Under the pieces are notes generated by a model that worked only from the letters and a program-made list of their open reading frames with translations, ran no database searches and had not been told where the DNA came from. From Lithospermum erythrorhizon (lineage: Eukaryota; Streptophyta; Magnoliopsida; Boraginales; Boraginaceae), in contig JADFUC010000559.1 in NCBI GenBank assembly GCA_019722365.1, forward strand, positions 1 through 64,000: a stretch of 64,000 nucleotides of DNA, read 5' to 3'. Below are positions 1 through 11,269 of this stretch, piece by piece. The stretch's first letter is position 1, and every line of letters starts with the position of its first letter. The position numbers were made by a program, and so were the translations under genes.

Positions 1-194
1 AAGAATGATACGGTTGTTACTTCACATTGTTGTATATAACTATGCAATTATTTTCTTTGTATATCGCGAAATCCTTCACGATCTACTCCGGCGACTTCAG
101 TTTCCTCATCTGCCACCTCACGAAAGAATCAAAATATTTGTCATCAGTGGTAATGAAAGTACTTCCAATCGCATCCTTCCAATCCAAAAGCCTT

Positions 195-289
<95 letters not shown>

Positions 290-468
290 AGCAGTTTGAT
301 TCTCTGTCTTCCTTCCTGTTTACCATCAGTTTCGGTATTTTCCTCCCTGTGCAACAGGGAACTGAGGTGATTTCTGTGTTTAATCTCCCTAGCAAGCTAT
401 CAGCTAGAAGCCTTGATCACACCAGTACAGTGAAAAGCAAACGGAGTAACACATTAGCACCCCCAAGT
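1..468 (-). pseudogene. Leucyl-tRNA synthetase fragment (decayed)
   Basis: Read on the minus strand, two blocks match the cytosolic leucyl-tRNA synthetase as I know it. Block one (about 468-385) gives PFAFHCTG followed by IKAS and LAREI. Block two (about 190-60) gives FITTD, then FDSFVRWQMRKLK, then IVKD after an in-frame stop. The order and spacing are those of the catalytic/editing region of LeuRS. The frame is destroyed: one base is missing before the PFAF block, two adjacent stops lie in the KAS..LAREI stretch (best explained by one insertion plus one deletion), and a TAG follows the second block. An 86-nt T run (A run on the coding strand) lies between the blocks, where the normal protein has a Lys-rich linker. 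The fragment may continue beyond base 1. Assignment rests on remembered family motifs; pseudogene status is clear. Confidence 0.66.
197..282. repeat. 86-nt uninterrupted poly(T)/poly(A) tract
   Basis: A homopolymer run of 86 T on the plus strand, inside the leucyl-tRNA synthetase pseudogene. On the pseudogene's coding strand it is A and falls in a segment that encodes a Lys-rich linker in intact homologues, so slippage expansion of an AAA/AAG stretch is one possible origin. A poly(A) tail of an inserted retroelement, or an assembly artefact, are alternatives. All long overlapping ORFs here (poly-Phe, poly-Lys) are products of the run and not genes. Confidence 0.9.
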
Positions 469-1359
469 TGAAAGGAAACAACTAGAAATCATGGTGAGTC
501 CCAGGTTGAAAAAATATATCTAAAATTAATTTGATTCAGATATAGAACCAAAAGGATAACGGCTCCAGAGATTTTGTAAAGTATAGAACTGTATGACAAC
601 AGAGTGAAAAATTTGGAACCAGTACCACAATAACTTTAAAACATATAAGTTGAAACGTGTCAATATCAAACTCAGTGACATAAAGCTGAAACAAAAATCT
701 CAGCATTATCTATTAACACTAAACATATAGTGATCCATAATCTTCCCCATTCTAGGTAAAACCCACTAACATTTTACAATTATGCAGCGAAACAGAATAA
801 GATTCAAACTTTTTCACATAATCAATATGCAACATAACGAATTTACAAAAAGAATTACATTGTGTAAACATAAACTGAAAAATTCTATGAATAAAAAAGA
901 CTACCATTCCATAAATCCTTAACTAATTCACAACATTAAGTACTGATTAATCTAACTACAGAAAATAAACACAACCCAATAACCAATAAAAGAGGGAGCA
1001 AAAAAGATCAGATTTTTATTACCAGAAATAACTTAAATTTACTCCCTCCATACTAAAAAGATTTTTCTAGTTTGATTTTCAATAATGATGTATATAAATT
1101 AATTAAGGAAATTGAATGTTACCTACTAATTGAATTTGTGAATAATTTGAGTCCACAACTGCGTCTAAAGATACCACTATGAGACGCCACACTGTGATTT
1201 GTATAGGTTTTATACTTGAAGCTTGTATTCTTTGTTATTATAAAGATTGCATCGCGGTCCAAACTTTTTTTGTCTTTTTTCGCGTGTGTTTGACACTCGC
1301 GGTGAAAGGTTGGTGCTTCAACTTTTTTTTTTTTTTGCTTTTTTGGTTTTCTTTTTTTA
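469..1359. other. Intergenic, no gene seen
   Basis: AT-rich sequence with no conserved coding signal on either strand. A lone MITE-like terminus (TACTCCCTCC) occurs near 1039-1050, followed by sequence resembling a Stowaway-type end, but I find no matching inverted end. The only ORF (1179-1373) runs into a T tract and resembles nothing known to me. Confidence 0.6.
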
Positions 1360-2780
1360 ACTCGATAAATTAATACTCATTTTAATAAACTCGATTATTT
1401 GGGCAAAACTCTCAAGATAGTTTGGTCACTACTTCCACTGGGTAGGGTGCTTGGTTTTATCCCGACTCAGAATAACAACTGACATTTAATAAACTCTCTA
1501 AACATAATATTTTTCGCCAAATTCCCGATTGTGATACTTTCGCTAAATTAATAATGAGTCATTTTTATGTGGATAATATTTTTTTTTTTTTTGCTTTTTT
1601 GGTTTTTTTAAACTCGATAAATTAATACTCGATTATTTAGTAAACTATCCAAAATAATATTTTTGGGTTTGTCTGATTCGGTGATGCGTGCTAAATTAAT
1701 AATTCGTGTTTTTTTGTTCCTTTTTCATTTTTTTCCTGTAATTATCAACTAATGTAGAAACTCGATAAATTAATACTCGATTATTTAATAAACTGTCTAA
1801 GATAATATTTTTGCCCGGTCCCGACTCGAGGATAAGATGCTAAATTAATAATTTTGCTTGCTCCTTTTTTTTCTACAATTATCAACTACTGTACAAACTC
1901 GATAGATTAATACTCGATTATTTAAGAAACTCTCTAAGATAATATGTTTGATCACCGCTACTCGTGTGGTAGAGTTGTTTTTTTATCCCACCGGATAACA
2001 ACTTGATTATTTAATAAACTCTCTAAGATAATATTTTTGGCCCGTCCCGACTAGGGGATATGGTGCTAAATTAATAATGAGTAATTTTTTCTTTGTTCAT
2101 TTTTCATATATATATATATATATGTATGTATGTATGTACGTATGTATATATCATTGTAATTATCAATTTAAACTCTAAAATTAATAGTCATTATTTAATA
2201 AATAAACTCTCAAAAATAATCGATGATAGGATGCTAAATAAATTATGAGTCCTTTATAATTTTTATTTTTTCAATTCTAACCCAAAGAGAAACTTAATAA
2301 ATTAATATTCGATTCGATTATTTAATAAACTCTTTAATATAATATTTTACTGCCTCGACTCGGTATCAGCTGTGCTAAATTAATACTCATGTTGCTCCTT
2401 TTTTTGGCAATTATCAACTATAGTAGAAACCTTCACTATTTAATAAAATAAGTTTAAGCAGTCCCAACCTCGGGAGATAGGATGTTAAATTAATAATTCA
2501 TGCTTTTTTTGGCACCTTTTTGGGCACTCTTTCGCCGCAGAATTATCAACTACAGTAGAAACTCAATTATTTAATAAATTATCTAAGATATCTCTTGAAA
2601 AGTTATTATAAAAGTGGATTAAGGCTATCCCCACGCAGACGCGCATTGGGAGGAACAGCTGGGTCGTTTATTTTTATTTTATTTTTGCTTTTTGGTTTTT
2701 TAACTCATAAATTAATACTGATTATTTAATAAACTCTCGGTATAATATTTTGGCCTGGTTCCGATTCAAAGATATTTCTG
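1360..2780. repeat. Degenerate tandem array, period about 140 bp
   Basis: About nine diverged copies of one unit. Each unit contains an AACTCGATAAATTAATA box, then ATTTAATAAACTCTCTAAG, then ATAATATTTTT, then a GC-richer CCCGTCCCGACTCG-like box, then TAAATTAATAAT and a T-rich stretch ending near ATTATCAACTA. Box starts lie near 1361, 1613, 1758, 1896, 2169, 2291, 2429, 2560 and 2700, so most spacings are 120-147 bp. Some units are interrupted or partial, for example near 1480 and 2000. No ORF spans the array. The same unit is present once, inverted, at 16130-16320, so this is a dispersed repeat that became tandem here. I do not recognise a named family. Confidence 0.75.
2108..2152. repeat. AT / ATGT microsatellite
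   Basis: An (AT)n run followed by repeated GTAT units, inside one unit of the larger array. Confidence 0.85.
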
Positions 2781-2789
2781 TGTTAATCA

Positions 2790-5385
2790 GTTCGACCCGT
2801 ACTCAAAGGTACTATTGATATCGACCGTCAAATGGACGGCCTCAAGTACCTAATAAATTATATAAAGGTCAATATGTTGCATTTTTTATTTTTTTATTCC
2901 AAGTAGAGTAGTTTTTTTTATATTTATAACTCAATTTAAATTGCCCATAAAAGATATCTCAAACATTGCTTCCAACTATTAACATATAGGCAAATTATCA
3001 ATACTATAAAGAACGAAGTGCCTCCCGCTAATGGAGCTTTTTTGGATTCTCAGACGCCGCATGAAATGCTTGTTCTTCGGGCTTTGAGAATTGTACATCC
3101 ATGTTTAATGTGGGCCAAACTCGCTCGCCTACGGGTAAATGCGCACTGGCCCACTATTTCACCAAGCATGTAAGACCTAATGATTTTCTATTATTTATTC
3201 GGTATTTTATTATTTTCGTATTTTAGTTCTCTATATTTTATTTTAAAAAAAGTACAAAATGTACCATTGCTGGGTTGACTCCTAACCCCAAAATGTCTGC
3301 ACTGGCTATTATTTGTCATCATCAACACATTATCCAATTACACATCAAAATACATCACTTATACTAATAGACATATGTCTACAAATAAATAGGGTTTAGA
3401 GGTTGAAAATTGCACCGTGCATTAAATTCTTAATAGTAGAATGTTGGAAACTTTGTAGTATAAATAAATGATGAACTTTGGAGTTCATTCATCCACCAAA
3501 GCAAGAAAGAACAAACACATAGCTTTGAGAGAAAGTGAGCGAAATAAAAAATAGTGTTTGTAAAAGTGAGATTGAGTGGTCTAGATAAATAAAGTATTAT
3601 TTGAGTTGTGAAATATATTTTATCAATTTGAATAATTATATTCTTGATTGAAGCTTTTTTATATTTTATCAAGATTGACCACTTTTAAAACATGGACACC
3701 ACATATAATCCACTACTATGGATGTCTATAGTTATTGTTTTAAAGCCTCGCCAGTACGAAAGCATTTCATTATGAATTTGATCTTATTGGAAACATTTTG
3801 TTTACACGCTTTGTAATTGATTCATCATATTTGGCTTGGTGAGTGGTAGCAAGAAAAATCCATATATTCCTCTAATAAATAAGAAATTTTATGTGATGAT
3901 TTTGTGAATATTCTCGAACCATACCAACAATATCTATCACATCACAAGAAAACATATAACAAGCTTCTCAATTAATGTATCTAGCAGTTAATTTAGAAAC
4001 CTAAACTAGAATTTAATTTAGGTGACCAACCAGTGAAAAATCATATTCAGACGGTCCACGTTTTATATTTGGACAAAATTTTATATTTGGATAAGCTAGC
4101 ACTGTGACCTAATATAAGCTGACCCGACGTATCGGACGATTCTACTAGTTCGAGTATAAAGTATGTTTAAATGATTTTGTTTTAGATAGCACGGTAGATA
4201 ATAAAATTAAACCTTAACTTTAACTACAAATATATATGCTTATATGAGTTATGGCGCATAAGTCGAAGTTTAGCTTTTACGTTTCCTTTGCTTATCATTT
4301 ACTAGATTGGACGTGAGTACATATATCATTGAATGAGTAACATTTATATTCATGAGAATTTTAGAATGAGTAACATTTAATACTGATCTTGGAATAACGT
4401 TAGATCAAGCACCATGCTCACTAACATCATTAATATGTACATCAGCAATGACATCACTGGTGGAGTGTTATAGATCAACATCGATAATAAGCGAATTGAA
4501 ATTTCCCAAAAATTTTAGAATTTTAGGGTACGTCAGAATTACTTGCTGACCAAATGGAGAAAGTTTTTGCCCATCAGAAGTTTATTTTAAGACCTTCTTG
4601 CCTTAAATTCAAGAGATAAATATTATCGGCATGAGCGCCCTGATCAAAATGATCGGCACAAGCCGAACTGATTCTCCCCAAAATTATTCGATTTCTAGGT
4701 ATTGGGGCTTCATTACAAGTGACTAAATATTATAAAAATCAACCCTACTCCATGAACCCTCTAAGAGGTTTTGTTGGCTGTCATTATGCCACCAAATTTC
4801 TCAGAAGTCGACGGCGTTAAAACCCTCGCAGCGACGTTGCTCGAATTCCGAAGTTTGCAATATATTTCAAACGATTTCGCCATCAAGATACTCATGATTT
4901 ATCTCCTTCGCGACGCGTAATAGCTTTATAAATGACGACCCCACCCATCATTGTGACGTTTTTTGATTAATATGTACATAAGTCGTGAGTATTATACCTT
5001 TGTTTCATGAGTTATATTTGTCCTGACAAACTAATCATTCCCTGATTTTATTTTTAATTTGCTTGTATTTTTTAAATTTACAAATTTGAAATTGACTGAA
5101 ATTAATTTTACCTAGACACTAAAAAGACTAATCAAGTAAAATAAACGTAGAAAAATTCAATGTCATGTTTAAATGCCTACATTGCTATTCATTTAAAGGG
5201 TAACCTTCATGACATCCTATTGGTTAATCAAGGATTTTAGGAACACCCCCCCCCTCTTCTAATACTAATTTTTTTAAAAACTAAAAAGATTCAACACCTC
5301 TGTCTCTCTCCCCACCTCTCTCTCCCAACCCCTTTCTTCCACACAAATATTTGTGAAGAATTCTCAGACACACATATACAAAGTG
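2790..5385. other. Intergenic, with one GC-rich island
   Basis: Mostly AT-rich sequence without a supported gene. At about 3006-3190 there is a markedly GC-richer block with one open frame of roughly 50 codons ending at a TAA near 3170. It carries two inverted GGGCC/GGCCC motifs, and I could not match its translation to a known protein. The remainder up to 5385 presumably includes the promoter of the downstream SGR-like gene. A C run and a CTCTCT/CACCTC pyrimidine-rich stretch precede the leader around 5245-5335. Confidence 0.5.
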
Positions 5386-5386
5386 C

Positions 5387-5567
5387 AGAGAGAGAGAGAG
5401 AGAGAGAGATTGTGTGTTCTTGAAGTGTTTTTAAGTAAAAAATGAAATGAAGTGAAGATGATAAGATGAATTTGTCATGCAGTCAATGGCCAGTCATTGT
5501 GCATTCTCACCATCTAGTTTCCCTTCTCATCATCATTCATACTTCTATGTCAGAAACTGTCAACTGA
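5387..5567 (+). promoter_or_regulatory. Leader with GA repeat and four upstream ORFs
   Basis: A (GA)n run at about 5387-5409 is followed by four upstream ATGs before the SGR-like start at 5486. Three open tiny ORFs that end at once: 5442-5450, 5447-5455 and 5458-5469. The fourth opens at 5466 and runs out of frame across the main start to a TGA at 5565-5567. If the transcript includes them, they should depress initiation at the main ATG. The transcription start is not known, so the regulatory role is inference. Confidence 0.5.
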
Positions 5568-7240
5568 AGTCTCCACCACTTTCTTACAATGCAACTGTTT
5601 TTCAGGTACCCTCCACTTCCAGAATCTAGATAAAGTATATATGTTCAATGTATCTTTCCTACCATTTGTTGTATGATTTATTTGCTTATCCTTATGTTTT
5701 GTAGTTTAGTGAGCTATGTAATCTTCAACATGCTCCATACCAATGAAGAGTCTCCCGCCTAAGCGGAATAATTGGGTCAGGTCTTACCCTTACCTTTCCC
5801 GTTGTAATAACAAAGAGGTTGTTTACTGATTTATCCAAGAGTGAAGTGAGGTATAACACTTGAACATTAAGATTCAACTAAACAGAAAACTATTTAATTT
5901 GGATAGGGTGTTTAGGATAGTTGGAGCTTGTGTGCGAGTTCTACCAATGATCAGAGGCTAAGATGAGGGCTGATACATAATTAGCATATTCAATTGAAAC
6001 AATTATGATGTTGTTAAGTTTCAATATTTTGTCTTGATTCGAGACATCATCATGTTTGATAAATAAAATGGAACGAAATTAAATGTCCAGTTTCCTACTT
6101 TATACTGATTATGGTGAAAATCATTTGGTTTGAACAAATGGAAGTACCTATTGCACCATACTATACAATAATCAGTAACTTATAACTCCATTCAGGGGCT
6201 TCTCTTTAGGCGAATTAAGGTTATCTTGTTCCATTTCATGTGTCTCAAATACTTATTGTGATATTGCTGGTAGGCTGCAAGGCTATTGGGTTCACCTGCA
6301 AAATTCGAAGCCTCAAAGTTGAAGGTAGTGTTTCTTGGGGAAGAGACTAATATGCCGAGTACACGTGCTGGAGTTTTGCCAAGAACCTACACACTGTCTC
6401 ACTGCGACTTCACAGCTAACCTCACACTCACCATTTCAACAATCATCAACCGTGATCAGGTGAAAAAGCTATATCTCCTTAATACTAATCCTTCAGTGTA
6501 TTATGTTGAATGTCATGTTTCCAAAACTTATCAGACATTGAATATCTTCGTTCAAATCTTGCAGTTGGAAGGCTGGTATAACAAGGATGACGTGCTTGCT
6601 GAATGGACGAATGTGAGGGGCAATTTGTTCCTTGATGTCCATTGTTATGTCAGTGGAATGAATCCCCTGCAGGAACTGACAGCTGAGCTTCGTTACCACA
6701 TTTTTTCCAAAGAATTGCCTTTGGTAAGCATCATAGATGGCACAGCATAATTGCTTCAATTGTGCGACTCTGAAAGACTACAACATCATGGTTTCCCTTT
6801 TCTGTAGGTACTTGAGGCTGTCCTATATGGTGATTCGGTTTTTTTCAATGAGCATCAAGAATTAATGGATGCCTTAGTTCGAATTTTTTTCCATTCAAGA
6901 TCAAAGAAGTACAATCGCGTAGAGTGTTGGGGACCTGTCAAGGATGCTGCGAAGGTAAATCCCCTCGAGTACTTTTCTCAATATGCATCCTCTTTGCACA
7001 CCATAGACATTACTTATCATACACTTTGCCTAACTAACTCATCATAAAGCAAACACCTAATCACTCTTGACTTCCTGAGCTTTACATGACTCATATGGTA
7101 AAAATGACCTTGATTGGCAGGGAAGACAAGAAGATCAGATCCATAATTTGTTACCTTCAAGCAAGGATGATTCCCTCCTGTCCAAAATATGGACAGCTCC
7201 GAAAACAATATTCCAAGCACTTGTCACCCTGCTCCTTTAA
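5486..7240 (+). CDS. SGRL: STAY-GREEN-like Mg-dechelatase
   Basis: Five exons in consistent phase 0: 5486-5605, 6274-6459, 6565-6723, 6808-6954 and 7121-7240, giving about 243 residues. The first about 45 residues are Ser/His/aromatic-rich, as in a plastid transit peptide. Residues about 48-190 carry the STAY-GREEN core: FEASKLKVVFLG, LPRTYTLSHCD, GWYN, AEW, RYHIFSKELPL, FFHSRSKKYN and VECWGP. Family knowledge: STAY-GREEN proteins remove the central Mg from chlorophyll in the plastid, and the SGR-LIKE branch prefers chlorophyllide a. The C-terminus here ends soon after the core and lacks the Cys-rich motif typical of SGR/NYE1 proteins, which is why I call it SGRL. Intron 1 holds an inverted SINE-like copy. 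The start at 5486 is the first ATG in frame with exon 2. Confidence 0.9.
5724..5825 (-). repeat. SINE-like fragment in SGRL intron 1
   Basis: The reverse complement contains the core seen at 11000-11185 and 30960-31165: ACCTCTTTGTTATTAC near the A/B region, then GGTAAGG, then a GCGGGAG-type box and a GCATGTTG end. It is partial and diverged. The core resembles tRNA-derived plant SINEs of the TS/Au type that end in (TTG)n; the family name is from memory. Confidence 0.55.
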
Positions 7241-10200
7241 TCTCATGAAAAGTGTCATGCAGAGGCAGTCTCTGAACATTTTGCTAGTGGTGGAGTGTTT
7301 TGAAGTGCCACTTTTGCAACACAACTGAGGGGTTGTGATTCAAAACTTGCAAAATTCCAATCAGAGGAGTTATTTTTTGAGGTCATTTGATCTTCTGTAT
7401 GTATTTGCAAATTGTATTTAGACGAGTTCTTTAATTCGGCAATTCTTGTATACACCATGTTGGCTATATGCCAATTCCTTGATTTCTAAACCAAACTTGA
7501 TCCACTTCTGTGCTTCCTGCCTCTTTCCTTTCTCAGCGATGTACTGTGTCTGTCACCCTCACATACCGCACAATCCAACTTAGTTTTTAAATTTGCATGC
7601 ACAAAGGCAGCAATGCATGATGATCTAGTAAGCAGAGTAAGGTTATCTAGCTATTATTCAGGGATTCAATAGAATCTCCCTCAGTCCCACTGATAATAGA
7701 GTACTGCCCAGTGCCCACCAAAACCTAACTCAACTTGCTAAAAGGGAGAAAAGCCTTTGTGGATCAGATACCATGAAGGAAACCCAGTGACCATACGAAT
7801 CAAATCCCATTGGTTCACTCACATCAGTCTGGCATACGTATGACAAAAGCATAAAGAGAATACTCAACCCCTCTCGATACACAATTATGTGCCGCATGTT
7901 TTACCTATTTGTACATCATGTTTTGAGGACATCATGCTATACGTATAAATGTGTAATCATATGACATACAATACATGATGTATAAAAATGTGAAGCATGG
8001 GCACGCAGGGGGTAGCGATCCGGAGCATCAAACTGTGATGGTAAAAACCAACCTAACATAAAAATCCAATTAACACTTGAATACTCATCGAGACATCAAC
8101 ATAAAGGAAAACTACTAAAAAGTAGTATTAAACAAATTATAAAAAACTACTCCTTTAAGAGTCCAATACACCATCTATCAACAATTAAAACCTAGAAACA
8201 ATAATTCAACACAACTAAAATCTCATCAGCCATTGATGAATTCTAACCCAAATGAATTCCAATGCTACATAACCAAGAATGTTCCAAGAGAGATCAAAGC
8301 TTGAAAATCCATCAACCAAAACAGTAAAACCACAGCAAACCCACCTAAGATAATCTCAAAGATCATGACTTTCTTTTAGTAAACTGAGACCAACCCACTT
8401 CTGATAGTAATTTATTAAAACTAAACATATAATTTCCAGAAACCAAATTAAAACGATGAAATGAAAATGGATTCTTGGGATCTTAGGAGGATTGTTCCTT
8501 TGTCAATGTTTAGACAAGAAAGCGACAGATTATTTTATTACAAAATTATATTACTACTCCGTATTTCTTATGTATGTATATGTTTTAATGCATGCATGCA
8601 TGCTTGTACAGCGTTGAAGATTAAGCGTTGACTTAATTTAGTTACCAAAAACTCAATCTTCTTATAGTACTATTTCTCATGACGTTGGTGTTTGTTGGCA
8701 GTCGACAACAATTGTCATAATTATGTAACAATTTAACATGTTTGTTATGATCTTGAGTTAATTGCACAAGCTCTCAACTTTAATAAAAGTCACAAATTTT
8801 ATCCTCTAAACTCCGAAGCTTATACATATACAATGATAATCCTAAACGAAATTCGGGACATTGAGCAATTAGTTTCATCCGAAATTTGCACATACAACAG
8901 AGGGCAATATTAAATGGAATTCGGTATTATAAGTGATTAAGGAATCGAACTTGACTCAATTCATGGTTGATTCGACTTGTTAGCAACCCTACGTGAACTA
9001 AACATGGCATAGTTTTACCCGTAAAGAATGACTGCATGAAGTAGATGACCATGACATTGAGCCCAAGGAGCTCATGAGTCTGAATTCTCCTATCAATACT
9101 TTATCGATCGAATACGTCATACAAAATTTGACTAATACAGACATCTCTACTGACGCGATTAAAATATTTAATATACAACAAAGAATAATAAGGGTCCCGC
9201 TAAAAACATATAGTTTTTGGGGCCACAAGTATCGTACTCCTCAGACTACGATTTTAAGCATGCCATCAGATTATTTTTTAGTATCCTGGGCACTCGAACT
9301 ATTTTCCGCCAAATTTCTAAACTTATTTTAGTGCTCCAGTAACTCGATCTACACACCCTTAATTTTCATTACAATATAGTGAAATGACTATATTATCCTT
9401 AAAATACACATTGAGTCACAACAAAATGACTATTTTGGCCCCTTAACACCAAAGTATGCTGACTAAAATATCCAAACCCCTTTCTTCCTAACACACCTCA
9501 CCCACCTCTACCTCCCACCCTACCTCCCCTTATCCTCTCCCCACCATGAGCCCCCCATCTCACAAATACCAACCATCACCAATTATCACCACCATACCTC
9601 TTAACGCCTCACCCCTACCAAACACTGCCACCACCAAGAAAGCACCTCACCACCAAAAAAATTGAAACCGCAATTAAAATAATTTAGTATCAACACCGAA
9701 CCTGGTTGTGGATGGAATTAAAATAATTTGTTTAACCCAACCGATCCCATTATCATTCATTATTTTTACGGAGGGTGATAGGAAGTTTGATTGTCAACAT
9801 CATTATTCCACCGAATTCACCGCATTTCAATTTCTTTGATTTCTTCACTTGAGTTTCACCACAATTGGGATCCTTACTATACCCACTTGGCTTTTTGTTT
9901 TATTTTGTTTCTACCATATTAGATCCAAAAGAGTTTTTTACTTTCTACATCAATTCAAAACAGTGGAAGCACAGATTAAGCAAGATATCCATGAGTGATC
10001 GTAAAGGATTGTTAACAAAAATTAGAAGGAAGTGGAGATAAGAAGAAAGAAATGAAGAAAGAATGAGTTTCATCCTTATACTTGGCCTCTATACTTAATA
10101 GAATAATAAAATAAATTTCATTTTACTCGACTAATATATATTTTAATAGAATATACTATTTCACTATATCAGAATGAAAAATTGTTGTATATCAAGCACA

Positions 10201-10999
10201 GCTAGACACTAAAATGGGCTTTTGCGACTAAACCTGAATAGTTCACAGTAGAGGAACCACCAGTGTCTCATAGTAGAGGCCCAACAGCTACCACCCTAGT
10301 TTTAATTACATATTCCTTGTTGTGACCAAACAAAACGATGTCGTTTGTCTTTTCTTCATATCACCACAAAATTTCGATTTTCTCATTAGTTTTGAAACCC
10401 TAATAACTTGGCGTATAAATCCGACATATAAATCTCCAATTAACTTTATGCATTTATATTCAATTCATCAATTCGATTGTCTCGTACTTTGTAGATGTAA
10501 ATAAATAATTTATGTAAGCTCTAATTTATTAACTATTTGCTTTTTTCACCATTTAATTTTGTTAATATTATTGTATTACATAAGTTGAATGTTATTTGAT
10601 TTCGTATTTATCAATTGTAATTTATCTGCTAGTTAATTTTCCGTAGATGATATAAATAAGAAACTATAAATTCGAAAGTGCATATTTTTTATAATATTAC
10701 TCAATTTTTTAATAAATTAATTGTATATTTTAATGGATTTGCTTAATCATTTGTTTCTGAGTGTAATATTCATTTGGTTATCAGTTATATGCATATGTAG
10801 AGATTTGAGCTCAGTTTTATAAGGCATTTTGTGGTAAAACTGTATATATAGCTAATGGGTTGAGGGGCGTCATGGTGTTAAGTCCTGGATTGTGGCTAGG
10901 TCTCATACTCTCATTGGAAGTGTGGTTGATTAATAAATTCCGATTCTTAGCTTGAATGTACACCATTTATGTGTAATTAGTTTATACAGTATTAGTCGA
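7241..10999. other. Intergenic, no gene seen
   Basis: No conserved coding signal on either strand. Short ORFs at 8998-9331 resemble nothing I recognise and overlap each other on opposite strands. A self-complementary ATGCATGCATGC run occurs near 8589-8602. A C-rich, almost G-free tract occupies about 9480-9660 on the plus strand (CACC, CTCC and ACC repeats). Around 10380-10410 an AAACCCTAA telo-box-like motif lies in sequence that could be the distal promoter of the J-domain gene. Confidence 0.55.
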
Positions 11000-11185
11000 A
11001 TAATGAAACAAATTAAAATGGCTCGTTACCATGTTTATTATCTATTGTGAAGTAGTAGATAGTCTTTGCATTTCATCTTGGGTTAATTCGGAAATAACCT
11101 CTCTGGTATCACAAGGGTAATATGGCTGAGTACCCCCCCTCCCCTCTCTTAGGCGGGAGCCTCTGAGGCTTGTTGTAGTCGGATA
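11000..11185 (+). repeat. SINE-like copy upstream of the J-domain gene
   Basis: Contains AAAATGGCTCGTTACC, GTAGTAGATAGTCTTTGCA, GAAATAACCTCTCTGGTATC and an AGGCGGGAGCC..GAGGCTTGTTG end, colinear with the copies in the intron of the WD40 gene at 30.7-31.2 kb. It ends about 85 bp before the J-domain ATG and so may lie in that gene's leader or 5' UTR intron. Confidence 0.6.
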
Positions 11186-11269
11186 ATGATATATGGTTTC
11201 TATAATATTCTTTCTTCTTTGACAGCTAAAACGAAGAGCATATTAAGCCTTGTAATTTACTCCTGAAAA

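Noticed and set aside
5..370. Overlapping ORFs with long poly-Phe or poly-Lys runs
   Set aside because: They exist only because of the 86-nt T run and have no other protein-like content.
8998..9331. Opposed ORFs of 76 and 85 codons
   Set aside because: They overlap on opposite strands, match no family I know and lie in AT-rich spacer DNA.
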